A stretch of DNA of 64,000 nt from Spongilla lacustris (GCA_949361645.1 OX442422.1:9250426-9314425); one strand, 5' to 3'. Shown: positions 1 through 11,671, counted from the stretch's first letter. Translations and numbers: made by a program. Notes: generated from the letters alone by a model not told the origin.

Positions 1-722
1 AGGTATTTTCCTTAAGAAGAAAAGGTTGCGCCTGTGGGGCGTGGCATCTTGCATGAAAGGCTGCATTGGCAAATGTATATTTCTAAGGCAAAATTCAAAC
101 TGAACTGGTTTAACTGTAATAGTAAACTATTTTCATTGTAATACCTAAATCTATGCTTATTCTCTGCTCGTTTCTAAATTTTATTTCTGTATATCTTTGC
201 TTACGTCCGTACACGTTTATTTCGCGATATGACTAAAGATTAATCGCGATATATCGCCTTTCGCGATATATCGCGGCAACACTGTTAGTGCGTTAAGCGT
301 TCTCAGCCGATTGCTACATGTACGTACGCTTTGTGCAATCGCTAGCGCTAGATGTAGCACTACTACAAGCGTGGCTAGTAAACAATATAGCTGTATCGTT
401 ATATCGTTGGGCAAGCCACCTGCATGCAGTGCAGGTATAGGGCAAAATGAACCTGCACTTTGGGAAATGTACCTGCACTAGTGCAGGTGTGCACCCGGTA
501 TTTCGAACACTGACATGTAGTCATTGGCTGTTGTAACTATGGGTTATGTAACAGCACAAAATGGGTCTGAACTAACTTTGCATTTGAATATTGGATCTAA
601 CATTATCATTCTTACAATAACTCTATTATTAGAGTTACAATATCATTTGTTATGTGCAGTCTGTGCTCTAATTAGAATAGTAGTGGCAACATTCTTTATT
701 GGGCACACCTCTGGCCAAACAG

Positions 723-947
723 CTAGAGAGACTGCACCATAAGGAGAAGGAGAACCTCGAGAAGAGCCAAAGAGAGGCAAAGGATATGATGCAGAAGGAG
801 TATGAAGAGGTAAGGAGTCTTGCAGGTACATAAGGGATGTGGGAGTGTACACTGTGTGTTCACTTTCAGTCATTGAGCAAACTGGAGCATCCTTCAGAGT
901 CATGTGCACTACACCGGTCTACTGAACAGGAGCAGCATCCAATGTAG
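723..947 (+). CDS. 3' end of a coiled-coil gene (two exons, partial)
   Basis: Two plus-strand exons are read. The first (723-809, 29 codons) follows an AG at 721-722 and ends at a good donor (GAG|GTAAGG). The second (870-947) follows CACTTTCAG and ends at TAG 945-947. Both are phase 0, so they join in frame. The first exon is rich in Lys, Glu and Gln with a heptad-like pattern, so a coiled coil is likely. Upstream exons are not recognised in the first 700 bases. I do not recognise the family. The joined peptide is only 54 residues, so this could be a decayed gene end. Confidence 0.4.
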
Positions 948-1300
948 CAGCTAACTGTCTACCTTTTCCTTTTTATATTCATGAGTTGAAAAACTATATC
1001 TTTGTGTTCCTTCAGATAACAAGTGAATGGTTATTAATTCCCCTCCCCCAAACAGAAATCGCCTTTCTTCCTTCCAATCAACTTGTAACATTTATAATAT
1101 TGTGATGGTTTCAGTACCACTTTTTAATTAAGCTTGCCTGCACTTCTCACACTTGGAATGGTTTGAACGACTAATCACTATATTGATACTTGGTATATAA
1201 GCAACTTTCAGATATGCTTGTGTGATTTGGCTCTGTACCCATGCATCATCAATCAATGCCCAGATCAATCAGTGCCCGGACCCACATGTGCATGAGAGCT
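948..1300. other. Non-coding stretch, nothing recognised
   Basis: AT-rich sequence downstream of the 3' gene end. I see no exon-like open frame, RNA gene or repeat structure before the G/C-rich element that starts at 1301. Confidence 0.4.
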
Positions 1301-1306
1301 CAGGGG

Positions 1307-1339
<33 letters not shown>

Positions 1340-1775
1340 ACCCCCCCCCCCCCCCCCCCCCCGCAAAACGTATGTCATTATAAATATTCATGACTTGTTA
1401 TGCTACATTTATATTAACGATCGACACATGCACAGATCCTTCCAATGGCGGGATTTTAAAGTCCCAGCCTATGCACAGGCTGTAGTTCAAATTAAACTTA
1501 TGGATACCGTTCGCGTATATCGATCGTCATGCCGTTCAATAATGAAAGTAGGTATGAAATTTTTTTGTCGTATTTACTATTCTGTTTTTAGCATGTTTCT
1601 ACTCAGTTATATGGCTATGTTTTGTGACTTGAAAAGTGCGAAAGTTGCAAAAGCGAGCTTACAACGCTCCCCCATACCCCCTAGCTGGGAGTAGGCGGGC
1701 CCCGCCCCGCCTTGCCTATCACTTAACCCCCCCCCCCCCCCCCCCCCCCGCCCCGAAATGTTGGATCCGCCCCTG
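1301..1775. mobile_element. Probable non-autonomous DNA element with CAGGGGCGG ends
   Basis: The segment starts CAGGGGCGG and ends CCGCCCCTG, a perfect terminal inversion. Long poly-G (1308-1337) and poly-C (1341-1362, and again near 1727-1750) runs lie just inside the ends. The ORF that spans it is a by-product of the poly-C run and is not reported as a gene. A target duplication is not clear. The related 2907-3919 element supports the call. Confidence 0.45.
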
Positions 1776-2906
1776 GAGTAGTCTGACGTCGCGAGCTAGG
1801 GGTGTGGCTACGTCAGACTATAGATTATCGAGGGAGGGATTGGAAGCAGCCCACGTAATCCATAGAGTCACATATTGGTATTTTGTCGGAATCCATCAAA
1901 CCTTAGGTACTCTTGTGGATAGTCTCGTCCCCAGCCTGATATTCATTGCGGTGATGTCGCTACTGCCATATGTGGGTCTGGGGACGAAAGTACTCTTGGC
2001 TATAATGCCACCGCGAAAGTACCTCAAAATGCTTACATTTGCTGCATGAGAATACGAAACCCTTTCGGCAACTCTTAAATTTTGATGTATTATTGCCTAG
2101 TACCTGTGGCTGCGGTCGCCGGCCACTTCGCTGATCACGTTGAGAAAAAAAAAAAGACAGCTATAAACTTAGATGGATGGCTAGCTACACTAATGGCATC
2201 TCTTCGAATTCATTCGAAAAAAGAGTACTTCGAACCTGAACTGATTAGCTAACAAACATTTTGGCTGCGTACATACGTGCATCGAACGTATATGTGCTAC
2301 AGATTCTGAAGGCCGGTAAAACTTATTACACGTACATATACACCAACGCGTAAACTCCAGCATTCTATTGCACTTCTTCATTTCTTTGTCGAGTGTAGTG
2401 TAACACACTGACTTGGCTTATTGGATGCATGTATATGGCCACATTATAACATCTGAACCCGAGCGACTAAAACCATGCATGTAGTGATTATCAAAATAGC
2501 TGGCCATTACATGCCGTCGTTCTTATGAATTCATTGAGCGCATGCCATTACTCCATGCAGAGATATCCTATATAGCCAAATCAGTTAGTTTCCTCTAACC
2601 AGTGCCATTCATATATAGGCACGATTGTCTCCCGGACAGTGGTACCTAGAAATGAATGTCCCCTCTAGGAATTACTATTGTCCCCCATGCCAGACATTTT
2701 TCCCTAGGCATATAGATGCCCCCCCCCCCCCCCCCCCGTCCACGTTAACTTTGCAGTACATGCATGTACTGTACAAGTTCAACGAAACAAATAGCCTTCA
2801 AATCCTAGTAACCCGCGCGCGAGATATGGTTAGACGTGGACCATGATGGCGTTTCAACTTCTCAGGGAGGTATCAGTCTAATTGGAGTGGTACAAACCTA
2901 CTACGT
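1776..2906. other. Intergenic, degenerate repeat sequence
   Basis: No exon or gene recognised. A weak inverted pair (CGTCCCCAG near 1927, CTGGGGACG near 1977) resembles the ends of the foldback family seen at 8485. A poly-C run lies at 2720-2737. Confidence 0.35.
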
Positions 2907-3025
2907 CAGGCGCGGCGGAGGGTGTCCATATTTGGGGGGGCAGGGGTAAAAAAGATAATTATATTCATACCAATGCGCGTACCGTAGTAGTACCCCCTCC
3001 GTCCGCCCCCACTGAAAAAAAAAAA

Positions 3026-3172
3026 GGTCCGTGTTTAAATAAGCGTATCTTTGTAAATCGTTCATGCTTCCTCGTACCCTGTCAGAAAAGAACTGGTACT
3101 CCAACAAGATTTTTAATTGCGTTCATGATTTCATGCGGATTACGTCAATACGCTCATTTAAACACGGGCCAT
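3026..3172. repeat. Short inverted-repeat element (AAGCGTATC ends)
   Basis: The left arm GGTCCGTGTTTAAATAAGCG is mirrored by CGCTCATTTAAACACGGGCC at the right. A diverged relative with the same core (GAGCGTATCTTTGTAA and ATTACGTCGATACGCTC) lies at about 55948-56022, which supports a small MITE family. Confidence 0.5.
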
Positions 3173-3596
3173 TTTTTTCGGTGGGAAATGTACCGAATTC
3201 GCTGCATGATCATTTCATTCCTTGGCTGCATCCTCCAGATTTATGCATTCTGCTGGCTCTTTATGCACATGCAAGTTGAAGCAGTTATTAAATCTTCTTT
3301 CTGTCTCAAATACGTAAACAGTTGTATCATCGTCGAAATTATGTCTATACTTGCGTTTGACGTTGATGTCTTGTAGTGTTTTTAAGGGTACTGACTCGAC
3401 AACTCACAGAATTACATGTACTCTCTTCGAATTTGTTCCCCCGGCCCCAATTCAAAACCACACTTTTCGGTAACGTTTGCCTTCAGTATACATGTATTTC
3501 TTCGGAGCAGACCATGATTCATGCAATAGAACCTGCCTTCATTTCATCCACACGCACCCAAACAAAACACCGATAAATAAGTCATTCACAGTAAGC

Positions 3597-3758
3597 TAGT
3601 CTCGCAAGCCAGACCTACTTCGTTATTGACGATCGATTACAATGGCCTGGGAACCAGTAGTTGGAACTACTTATCCTGGTCCCCAGTCCATTGTAGTCGA
3701 TCGTCAATAACAAAGTAGGTCTGGCCAAGGATTGTTAACATTACAGCTTGCGAGGCTA
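3597..3758. repeat. Foldback (hairpin) element, TAGTCTCG ends
   Basis: The arms around CAGACCTACTTCGTTATTGA and TCGATCGTCAATAAC pair across a short loop, with TAGTCTCGCAAG at the left and CTTGCGAGGCTA at the right. It matches the ends of the hairpins at 8485 and 44519. No target duplication was found here. Confidence 0.5.
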
Positions 3759-4019
3759 ACCCTATTTAAACACACAGTCACTGACAGTACAGAAATCGCA
3801 ATAAGATTAAAGTTATTCATAACCTGATGGTAGCGCAAGGGGGGGGGCTGAGCCCCCCCCACCTCGATATTTGGGGGGGGGCAATAGCCCCCCCAGCCCC
3901 CCCTGCTCCGCCGCCCCTGTACGTGCATATGCAGCGTAAATGATATCTAACTGTAAAGCGAAATTCCGGCAACTATCAGTCCCTGTAGCATGCACGGTAC
4001 ATATCTCTACAGGATACGT

Positions 4020-5000
4020 GCACTATCAGGACCTATACGTTAGTAGTCAGGACCTACGTTAGTAGGTCCTATGTAGGATTTGAAGTGTCATGAATACGAT
4101 TAGCAAATACCCGCTTCCACTTTTGCCGACCTGCTGTAGAATCAGTTGGACTTTTGCGAGCGTATTTGGATATAGCCGTCCAGTACCTACAATGTAGTAA
4201 AACTGCCGACGCTTAGAAAGCTCGGACAACAGAGAAACGCTCACTCGTTCCCACACTCGAACCTAGAAAAAAGTTTCTCCTTCCGGATCTGATAAGATAA
4301 GATTCGCTCGGATAAGAGGTTTATTGCACTGTATCTTTGTCACGATTGAAGCGTAATGTTTGCTGTTATCAAAAGGAACTGTAGGAGATAAGTTAGAAAC
4401 TTTCTGCCGAATTTGTTTGGTACTATTACTTTCCTATTTTGAGTCTTTGTTTTGTTAATCAGCTTTGGAAGCCATAAAAGAAGATCCAGAGTTGGCCAGA
4501 AACCACTGAAGTGCCTGCCTAGCCTACAGTAACACCGGAAACACGTGTACATCAGATATATACTAGTACCCCTGAGCATTATTCAAAGCATCCATTTTAT
4601 TCTTTTATGGAAGTTTTGACATGACGGCTTGTTTTTGTCAAAATGCCTTCACGTCGGAGAGCTCGAAGAGAAAAAAATCTAGCTAAGAAGACTGCCAAGT
4701 TAAATGATGATGACATGCAGCTGTGCTGACGAGTCGCAAGATATTGAATGTGAGGAGCGTGACAGTTTTCAAGAAGCGCATGAAAAAAAGAAGACTTGCG
4801 ACAATAAGCGCTACGAAGCCAATCGTGAGAGTATGAAGGAGAGCGCGAAGGCCAACTACGATCAAAATCGAGAACTGATTTTAGCCTCCAAACAAGATGA
4901 ATATCAGGCAAATCAAAAGGCCAAGAGAGGTATCTCGAGGATAAACAGCTTCAGGAAAGAAATCCTACGAGGTAGGAGTGTTTGCAATTATACTCACAAG
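4020..5000 (+). mobile_element. Interspersed repeat with start of a Lys/Asn-repeat transposon ORF (copy 1)
   Basis: The first 600 bases are a repeat whose relatives lie at 5098-5590, 23405-23810 and, inverted, at 37580-37820, 43740-43860 and 46185-46320. It leads into an ATG at 4643 that opens an Arg/Lys-rich frame. A frameshift near 4700 moves the reading to the frame containing RYEANRESMKE and NYDQNRE, a repeated Y-x2-N pattern. Proteins of this look occur in transposon ORFs I associate with sponge genomes, but I cannot name the superfamily. The frame ends near a GTAGGAGTG, either a donor or an end of homology. Probably a dead fragment. Confidence 0.45.
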
Positions 5001-5097
5001 TTATTCACGTGCAAGGGTATATTTGTGTGTGTTCTTGCAACGATTTACATGTAGATAGCACAATTCGCAGGAAACGAATAACGCCCACACTAGCGCG

Positions 5098-5835
5098 TGA
5101 ATCGGGACCTACGTTAGTAGAGGATTTGAAGTGTCATGAATACGATTAGCAAAACACCAGATTCCATTATTGCCGATGCGCCGTAGATTCAGTTGGAATT
5201 TAGTGAGCGTATTTAGATACAGCCGTCGAATATCTACAGTGTAGTAAAACTGCCGACGTTTAGAAAGCTCGGACAACAGAGATAACGCTCACTCGTTCCC
5301 ACCCTCGAACCTAAAAAAAAGTTTCTCCTAATTCTTCTGGATCTGATAAGATAAGATTCGCTCGGATAAGAGGTTTATTGGGCTGTATCTCTGTCACAAT
5401 TGAAGCGTAATGTTAGCCGTTATGCGGAAGCACTAGAACCACTAAGTTACAAACTTACTGCCAAGTTGGATTTGTTTTATTATATTCGTAAGGGGACTTA
5501 TGCTTGACACAAATTTGATCTTTAGCAGCTTTGTTTTGTTAGCAATAGCCCACAACATATTTTATCGGCCCTTGGAAGCCATAAAGTGAAGATCCAGAAT
5601 AAACTTGTGGTTGAACACGTGTGTTAAGGCGAGTGTATGCAGCTGCAGTCACGTCGATCGCGAAGAGAAAGAATTAGTGCAAAGAATATTGCCAGTTAAA
5701 TTATGACACTGACAGTTGTGGTCGTGCTGACGAGTCGCGCGATGAAGCTCCGAAAGACCGTTCACGTGAAGAAAAATAAAAAGAACAATTGGACGCTACA
5801 AAGCGGGTTAAGCCGATCCCAAAAGTAAGAAGGAT
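5098..5835 (+). mobile_element. Second, more decayed copy of the same transposon 5' region
   Basis: Collinear with 4040-4800: the same ATTAGCAAA core, the AACGCTCACTCGTTCCCAC block and the ATAAGAGGTTTATTG block, then a decayed version of the Arg-rich ORF start near 5645 with early stops. The two copies are tandem and about 1.05 kb apart. Confidence 0.5.
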
Positions 5836-6299
5836 CGATAGGCTAGCATGAAGGCATGCGCAGTAAGAAGGATAGCGTGATGGTGGGAAACCATTGCATG
5901 CAACTGGCCACCGGGCCAAAGAAGTTGGCATTGGTTGACCATGGGTGACGTGTACAGGTGAGCTACCTAACATACAACGAGAGAATGTTACTATATTCCC
6001 CCCCCCCCTCATGTAAGCAAGGTGTCAAAGATGACCTGTTGGTAGGACCATTTTTGTTCAATGCCGACAATGGTAATGGGAATGTCCTCCACAAATGCGT
6101 GTCCTCTATAGTGGTCCCCACCAGAGCAAATCATGCAGGTGCTGCTCATTCAAGCTGCAAAGATGATGGAAAATGGAACACCATCCCACCAGGATGGGGG
6201 TGAACCACTCCGAAAAGGTGGGTGTATGTGACTGTGTGTGTGTGTGTGCGCCATGTGTCATGGATATGTTGCCAAGCGGTGTAGTTTTGTGATAGCTAT

Positions 6300-6812
6300 C
6301 CGCCTCCCCTTCCCTCCTGTCTCATCTTCTCTTCTTTCCTACCCTTCCTCTCCATTCTCTTCTCCCCTCCCCTCATCTCCCCCTTCCCTCCTCTCTCCTA
6401 TCCCTCTCCCTCCTCTCTCCTCACCCCCTTCCCTCCTCTCTCCTCTCCCGCTTCCCTCCTCTCTCCTCTCCCCTTCTCTCCTCTCTCCTATCCCTCTCCC
6501 TCCTCTCTCCTCTCCCCTTCCCTCCTCTCTCCTATCCCTCTCCCTCCTCTCTCCTCTCCCCCTTCTCTCCTCTCTCCTCTCCCCCTTCCCTCCTCTCTCC
6601 TCTCCCTCCTCTCTCTTCTCCCCCTTCCCTCCTCTCCCTCTTCCCCTTCTCTCCTCTCTCCTCTCCCCCTTCCCTCCTCTCTCCTCTCCCTCTTCCCTCC
6701 TCTCCCCCTTCCCTCCTCCCTCCTCTCTCCTCACCCCTTCCCTCCTCTCTCCTCTCCCTCTTCCCTCCTCTCTCTTCCCCTCCACTTTCCCTCCTTTCTC
6801 CATTCTCTTCTA
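6300..6812. repeat. 500-bp homopyrimidine tract (CCCTCCTCTCTCCTCT-like)
   Basis: Almost only C and T on the plus strand for about 500 bases, built from short imperfect units (CTCTCCTCTCCC, CTTCCCTC). The long open frames on both strands are low-complexity artefacts. Such tracts are mirror-like and prone to triplex formation (general knowledge). Confidence 0.85.
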
Positions 6813-7023
6813 AAAGACGAGCGGAACACGTCTGAAAGTGAGAGCTAGTAGCCCTATTAAAAGAACAACCTTTAAGTTTAGTCGGGCCAGCCCAACTAAT
6901 TTAAGTTTTAGCAAAGCAAAAGCACGTGTTTATTTATTGTACGAAGAGGATCAGTATTCGAAATAAAAGGCAGGCAATCTGGTAAGCATCTTTTGTGTGA
7001 ATGGCCAATTGCTCTGATCATAC

Positions 7024-7117
7024 ATGTACTCACATCAAAGACAGACATTTGTGGCGATTATTCCTGATGCCTTCACTACTGGCTTTGAAGAACAAATGAG
7101 TACCTTCAGTCAAGAGG
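7024..7117 (+). CDS. Possible isolated exon, unrecognised
   Basis: An open stretch ending at a good donor (CAAGAG|GTGAGG) encodes a peptide with TFVAIIPDAF and FEEQMSTFSQE. A possible acceptor is CATCAAAG near 7040. A second exon-like piece ending AAAAG|GTGGGT lies at about 6140-6217. No chain to other exons could be built, so both may be chance. Confidence 0.2.
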
Positions 7118-7518
7118 TGAGGGCTTTGAATCCTGTGAGAATAGTTGTGATGGAGATTCATGTGGCGGGTGTGGGCTATGTCAGTTTAGGATGCTCTGGT
7201 TGGAGCCATGGGAAGGGCATTTATGGTTTGAGCTCACATTATATTAATTTCTCCTTTCCTCCACTACTACTTTGTTTAGGGATCCCCCCACTTTCCAGTC
7301 ACATGCCAATTCAGAGGCATTAACTGTATAAAGGAAATTGTTTGATTGTGATGTGATTTTATGATGATAGCAAGTGAGCAGAACAAACTGTCTTATTGTA
7401 CATACTGCTGTGATGTCAATGGATTGTATTCCAAGGTTCCCCTTCCTTCTACGTTTGTGCTCGTGCATACAATGTATAAGTACATGTCGGAACCCACCGG
7501 GGGAAAAAAAGGAGTGAA

Positions 7519-7823
7519 ACAAGATATAAAAATTTAATTAAAATAAAATTGGTGATGTAGGATTTGTATAGATAGCAATTGAGTAAAAAGGAAGGAAACA
7601 AGGAATTATGGATATTATGCATTCATTAAATTATAAATATTACAGACCTACATTATTTAGCAAATCTACCTGCCTGAAAGTCTGCTAAATGTAGGTATGT
7701 AATATTTATAATTTAATGAATGCATAATATCCATAATTCCTTGTTTCCTTCCTTTTTACTCAATTGCTATCTATACAAATCCTACATCACCAATTTTATT
7801 TTAATTAAATTTTTGTATCTTGT
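7519..7823. mobile_element. Near-perfect 305-bp palindromic MITE (GATGTAGGATTTGTA family)
   Basis: The left arm from ACAAGATA is matched base for base by the right arm ending TATCTTGT, with an apex near 7672. Diverged relatives sharing GCAATTGAGTAAA and the GGAAACAA block lie near 22081-22290, 37165-37330 and 45915-46075, with an end fragment near 34985-35030. No coding capacity. Confidence 0.75.
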
Positions 7824-8210
7824 ATACAAGTCATCCACAGCAGTGTTAATAATTTTATATAATTACATTATGCAGCTAAACACGAGCACGTTGCAATGGA
7901 GGCAACGGACAATGGAGCTCCGTCCAAACTAGTGAAAGACTGAACAGTAGATGTAGCAGGTACGCACTTTGACTGTCCTCCAGGTATCCGTAAGAGGCAG
8001 AGCGAGGGGGACCTGTACAAGTATAAGCATATCACATGCATGCACGTGGTATATGACGTCTTGTGCTATATATATGACGTGTTGTTCTATAGTACTTACG
8101 GGTAGCATATGTCGGGAAGGAATACTCCATTGCAGCTGCCCTTACATCGCCCGACATTGATCACCTTTAATACAATAATTTAGCTATAGTGCGCGGCTAT
8201 ACTTATATAA

Positions 8211-9484
8211 TCAAACTGCTTTTACCTTCTCTCGCATAACTACGTCTTCGGTACCGTTTTCCGCTGCCACCTCCTTCCAGAAGGAGCTGAAGTAGTCTTC
8301 TCTGTAACATCCGCTGTCCTTGCAGCCACACGTCTCTACCTTGCTTATTATAAAAGCTCCTATAAACAAATGAATGAATCCAATCATATATATACACGTA
8401 CAGTGCCCCACCGTTTATACGGAAAAAGTATAACTGTTCTATTATGCGGAGTATTCATTATCTAGGAATACATGATTAGATTTTAGCCTCGTCCCCAGGC
8501 CGTCAATTTAATTTAGTCTTTTTTTAATTGACGGCCTGGGGACGAGGCTAATTAGATTTTATCTCAAATGTAATTCATCCTTTTCAGGGTGCAAGTTGTT
8601 ACTAATTTTCCGTATTAAAAGTCGGGCACTGTAGTGATCGTAAGATAATAACCATTTGAGCTTTCCAACGACAAAGTTCGACTCCTTACTGCCACGCAAC
8701 TTTCACCCGTTTCTGCACGCGGTACGAGTGAGGTGAAATAAATTAACATTTGCTCCAACGTTAACAATTTTTAAATTATAATTATATACCTTCGCATCTT
8801 CCATTGCAGATTCCTCGATCAACAGCCCTCTCGTATGGAGAACCCGGGAAAACAGTCACGTTTTGTGATCTACGCTCGCAGCTGCTGCACTGACTAGTTG
8901 ACATGGCGCACGTGCTGATCACTTCAGACATAAATGGCCCTGTCCTATTTGTGTATTCTTTGAGGGCGTACTGACTCGGCGCACACTTTGGCGGGCAGAG
9001 AGCGAGAGGTGCCAGCGTATAGTTCAAAGCGGGTTCCAAATCCTGCATGTATCACACATATAAACAACGCCGTGCACGCGTGATACCATTGTACGCATAC
9101 TGTTAATACTGTACTGACCTCCTCGTTCTCCACACAGCTCCCAACGTCCACTGACACTGCTTGAAGGGCTGCATCTGTGTGCAACAGTGCATGATGCCGG
9201 CACAGTTCAAGGACCTGGCGCTATAGCAAGCCGGCTTTAGTTTATTATAAGCGGGTTGACCAAGTGAAGTTTAAAGCTCGTCATGCAGTTACGTTACTGC
9301 GTACAATCAACGCATAAATACGTCAACTTATTCATATACGTAAACAATTACCAAATCCGTAGTTTTGTAACAACGGCTCTCTGGTACAAGAGGTGGCCTC
9401 CTGCGAAGTGTCGACGAGAAGGACAGTGGAGAGGAGGATTGTTGCTATGGCGATAGCCGTAAGTGCGAATCCTTTGCTCATCAT
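8211..9484 (-). CDS. Secreted cysteine-rich protein, complete four-exon gene
   Basis: Exons (minus): 9484-9352, 9174-9119, 9042-8790 and 8359-8211. All have AG/GT borders and phases 1, 0, 1 that match, giving 196 residues ending TGA. Residues 1-26 are a classic signal peptide (ATIA-like hydrophobic core followed by LVDTSQEA). Two adjacent Met codons start the frame. The mature part has about 12 cysteines, including LCPPKC, SQCSSC, CNGRC and TCGC. CNGRC and CGC recall the CxGxC and CxC of cystine-knot factors, but only about 13 residues separate them, so I do not assign that fold. Possible N-glycosylation sites include NYT, NRT and NVT. Intron 3 holds a MITE with a nested foldback. Family not recognised; likely extracellular. 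Confidence 0.75.
8401..8631. mobile_element. 231-bp MITE with CAGTGCCC ends and TA flanks
   Basis: Starts CAGTGCCCCACCGTTTATAC and ends in the inverse (GTCGGGCACTG), with TA on both sides. Relatives are at 21441-21661 and, as a partial copy, near 45148-45314; an inverted internal part is at 43015-43110. It sits in intron 3 of the secreted-protein gene and is itself interrupted by the foldback at 8485-8550. Confidence 0.7.
8485..8550. mobile_element. 66-bp foldback element with a 10-bp target duplication
   Basis: The arms AGCCTCGTCCCCAGGCCGTC and GACGGCCTGGGGACGAGGCT pair around a short AT loop. ATTAGATTTT flanks both sides (8475-8484 and 8551-8560) as a perfect 10-bp direct repeat. The TSD length fits Mutator-like foldbacks (9-11 bp). 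It is nested inside the 8401-8631 MITE. Confidence 0.75.
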
Positions 9485-9524
9485 GTTGTTCAAGAACGGC
9501 TGCATGCTGCGTGGTATCTCGGCG

Positions 9525-9533
9525 TTTTATATA
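9525..9533 (-). promoter_or_regulatory. TATA box of the secreted-protein gene
   Basis: TATATAAAA on the minus strand lies about 41 bases upstream of the first ATG of the secreted cysteine-rich gene, which implies a very short 5' UTR. The position suits a TATA box, but the surrounding sequence is also AT-rich. Confidence 0.45.
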
Positions 9534-9649
9534 ATATAATATACAGGTTATGTAATAGTTTGTAACGCAGCAAACGTGTGGATTAGGTGCACGCTTCACA
9601 AAACCGGACATATACATGGTTCGCGCGGCATCACGCCAAAATGGCATTC

Positions 9650-10520
9650 ATGGACCTCAGGATCAATTACAGGCTATTTATAATCGTATAAATTCAAAGT
9701 ACTTTGATGATGAATTAAAGTCCTTTTTACTAGGATGCTGTTTCACGAACAAAGACACCGCTTCATACTGATGCATGGCTAGCTGGCGCACCGGAATCGA
9801 AGCAAATATATGCATGAAGACTACATTGCATGGATCCGCATCAATGCTGGTATATGACTGAATGGTAAGCTTCATCAGAGACTATAGAGTTACATCTATT
9901 TCACACAATAGAGGCATGTAATATACTCGCTGATGAAGTTTATAATAAATGTGCGGTTATTAGGTTATAGGCTAAATCCGGATTGCGATGGACCAGGTGT
10001 TCCATTGTGCGATGGAATCCTGCATGGAATGAAGAATGGACATTATACTTGAGACTTGAGAGCGATTGAAGTGAGAGAACTGCAGCTGGAAGTAACAGGC
10101 GATTGTGCATGGAATTAGCGCTAGGGGACAAGGTGAAGGAAAAGGTGTGCTGTATATATTATAATATAAAATAATTATATATATATATATAATTATAATT
10201 ATATATATATTATTTACTTAAATCCGTGGGCCATTATATCCTGCATGGTTTGATGCCAGTAGCATTGTCGACCGAGTAGTTCAATTTTGTGGTATCTCGC
10301 GCAGATTTGACGATTCGCCAGAAATACAACTGCTCTTGATTCCGGGCTACACAGAAACCTGTGTTCTGATCTGCATGTATCATGCATAAAAACCATTGGG
10401 CGTGGCTCGACTATTAATGGGTGAAAAGTTGAGTGTTATGTAATGATATGTATGCATGTGTATTACAATGACATATATAACATTCTAATACTCACAACTA
10501 TTTATTAAAACACTATACGA
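9650..10520. other. Intergenic, AT-rich, no gene seen
   Basis: No exon-like frame with splice signals was found. An (AT)n palindromic patch lies at 10158-10215. Confidence 0.35.
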
Positions 10521-10640
10521 CTAAAAGTCACAAGATGTGGTTGGTGGGACACATCTGGCCAAAATTGCCCTGGCATTCTGCCTCATGAGGATGAGGCTAA
10601 GGCCACTGTAAATGGTTGATGTAACCTCAATAAGAGATCG
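10521..10640 (-). pseudogene. Decayed LINE ORF C-terminal fragment
   Basis: On the minus strand the frame contains LRQNARAILAR-like sequence (MRQNARAILARCVPP) preceded by a TIYSGLSLIL segment. It lines up with RANATAILSRSIPP and LYGRLSLNLV at the end of the LINE at 46885-47514. Only the last 35-40 codons are recognisable, so this is a 5'-truncated or eroded copy of the same family. Confidence 0.5.
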
Positions 10641-10940
10641 ACATAGCTGGGTGGCCATCTTTTTTGACAGTTTAGACAGCACAATTGATAGCTTCATTGC
10701 CCCAACCCCCAAACACTTACACAACTAAAGGATGCATGACCATGTGTAATGTGAAATCGTTATGGTATGGAAATCTGCGGTCGACCACAACATGTACACT
10801 AATTATAGGTACACATTGTGGCCTTATACATAATACCGCAGCTAATTGGGTGATAATGCAATCCGATTGGACTGCGGTCACCTTATGGCCGTTGCCTGGC
10901 TGCTCGCGGTAAATACATAAGATGCATATCGAAGGGAGTA

Positions 10941-11146
10941 CACGACGGGACCAATTCACGCTACCTGAATCAGATCCGCTACCCAAAGGTTGTGATTCAG
11001 TCATGATGCGGACTTGATTTCATGAATTTTACAGACCTTGTTCCGGATACTATTGGATTCCATTGGTGATTAAGTCCACCTCACGGCTGAATCACCACCA
11101 CCTTTGGGTAGCGGACCTGGTTCAGGAAGCGTAAGAATTGGTCGTG
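10941..11146. mobile_element. 206-bp inverted-repeat MITE with TA flanks
   Basis: The left arm begins CACGACGGGACCAATTC and contains CCGCTACCCAAAGG. The right arm is its imperfect inverse (CCTTTGGGTAGCGG, then GAATTGGTCGTG). TA lies immediately outside both ends. Confidence 0.6.
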
Positions 11147-11671
11147 TAACTTCAAATCGGTTTTGGTTTCAAAGGTTTGGTAGTTACGGTAACCTTTCCA
11201 AATTGATACTTTTGCAACAACTCAGTTGCATGGTTGTATAGAAAGAACAACAATTGTGCATCCCAATTAGTATCTTTCTCGTGATATGACCTTTGTCCTT
11301 GCAATCAATATACAGCATGGAATTAAATGGATAGCGCGAAGAAAAAAAAACTGTGACCGTTGAACTTTACTGCCATGCAAAACAAGGAGGATGCTAATAA
11401 TGGTGATTGTATACACCAATCAATCTTCAGGACATGTATTGGATCGAGATGCAACAAAAAAATATAATCAGTCAGAAGATCTTCCCCTCCTCTCAATTAC
11501 ATCATGTCATTTCATGTATATTCAGCATACATATGTATTGACTGATAGTGCCTTTTGTGACTCTGCCAGCATGTTTTTTTAACTGAAATGAAATACTTGT
11601 CCATGCATGATAAAGAATGTTTTGCTGTTTGTCAGTAAACCATGCAAAAAGACCATTATGGTACAGACCTG

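Larger units (their letters stand above)
2907..3919. mobile_element. About 1-kb DNA element with GC-rich inverted ends and TACGT flanks
   Basis: Left end CAGGCGCGGCGGAG; right end, inverted, CAGGGGCGGCGGAG. TACGT occurs immediately outside both ends (2902-2906 and 3920-3924) and looks like a 5-bp target duplication. Inside are G/C homopolymer runs, a short inverted-repeat element near 3026-3172 and a foldback at 3597-3758. No transposase is visible, so it is non-autonomous. Confidence 0.5.

Noticed and set aside
1636..2049. 137-codon frame
   Set aside because: Begins in a transposon end and runs through a poly-C tract; no protein features.
8790..9042. Assignment of the secreted gene to a cystine-knot or IL-17-like family
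   Set aside because: CxGxC and CxC motifs are present but only about 13 residues apart, and the other cysteines do not match either pattern. Left unassigned.
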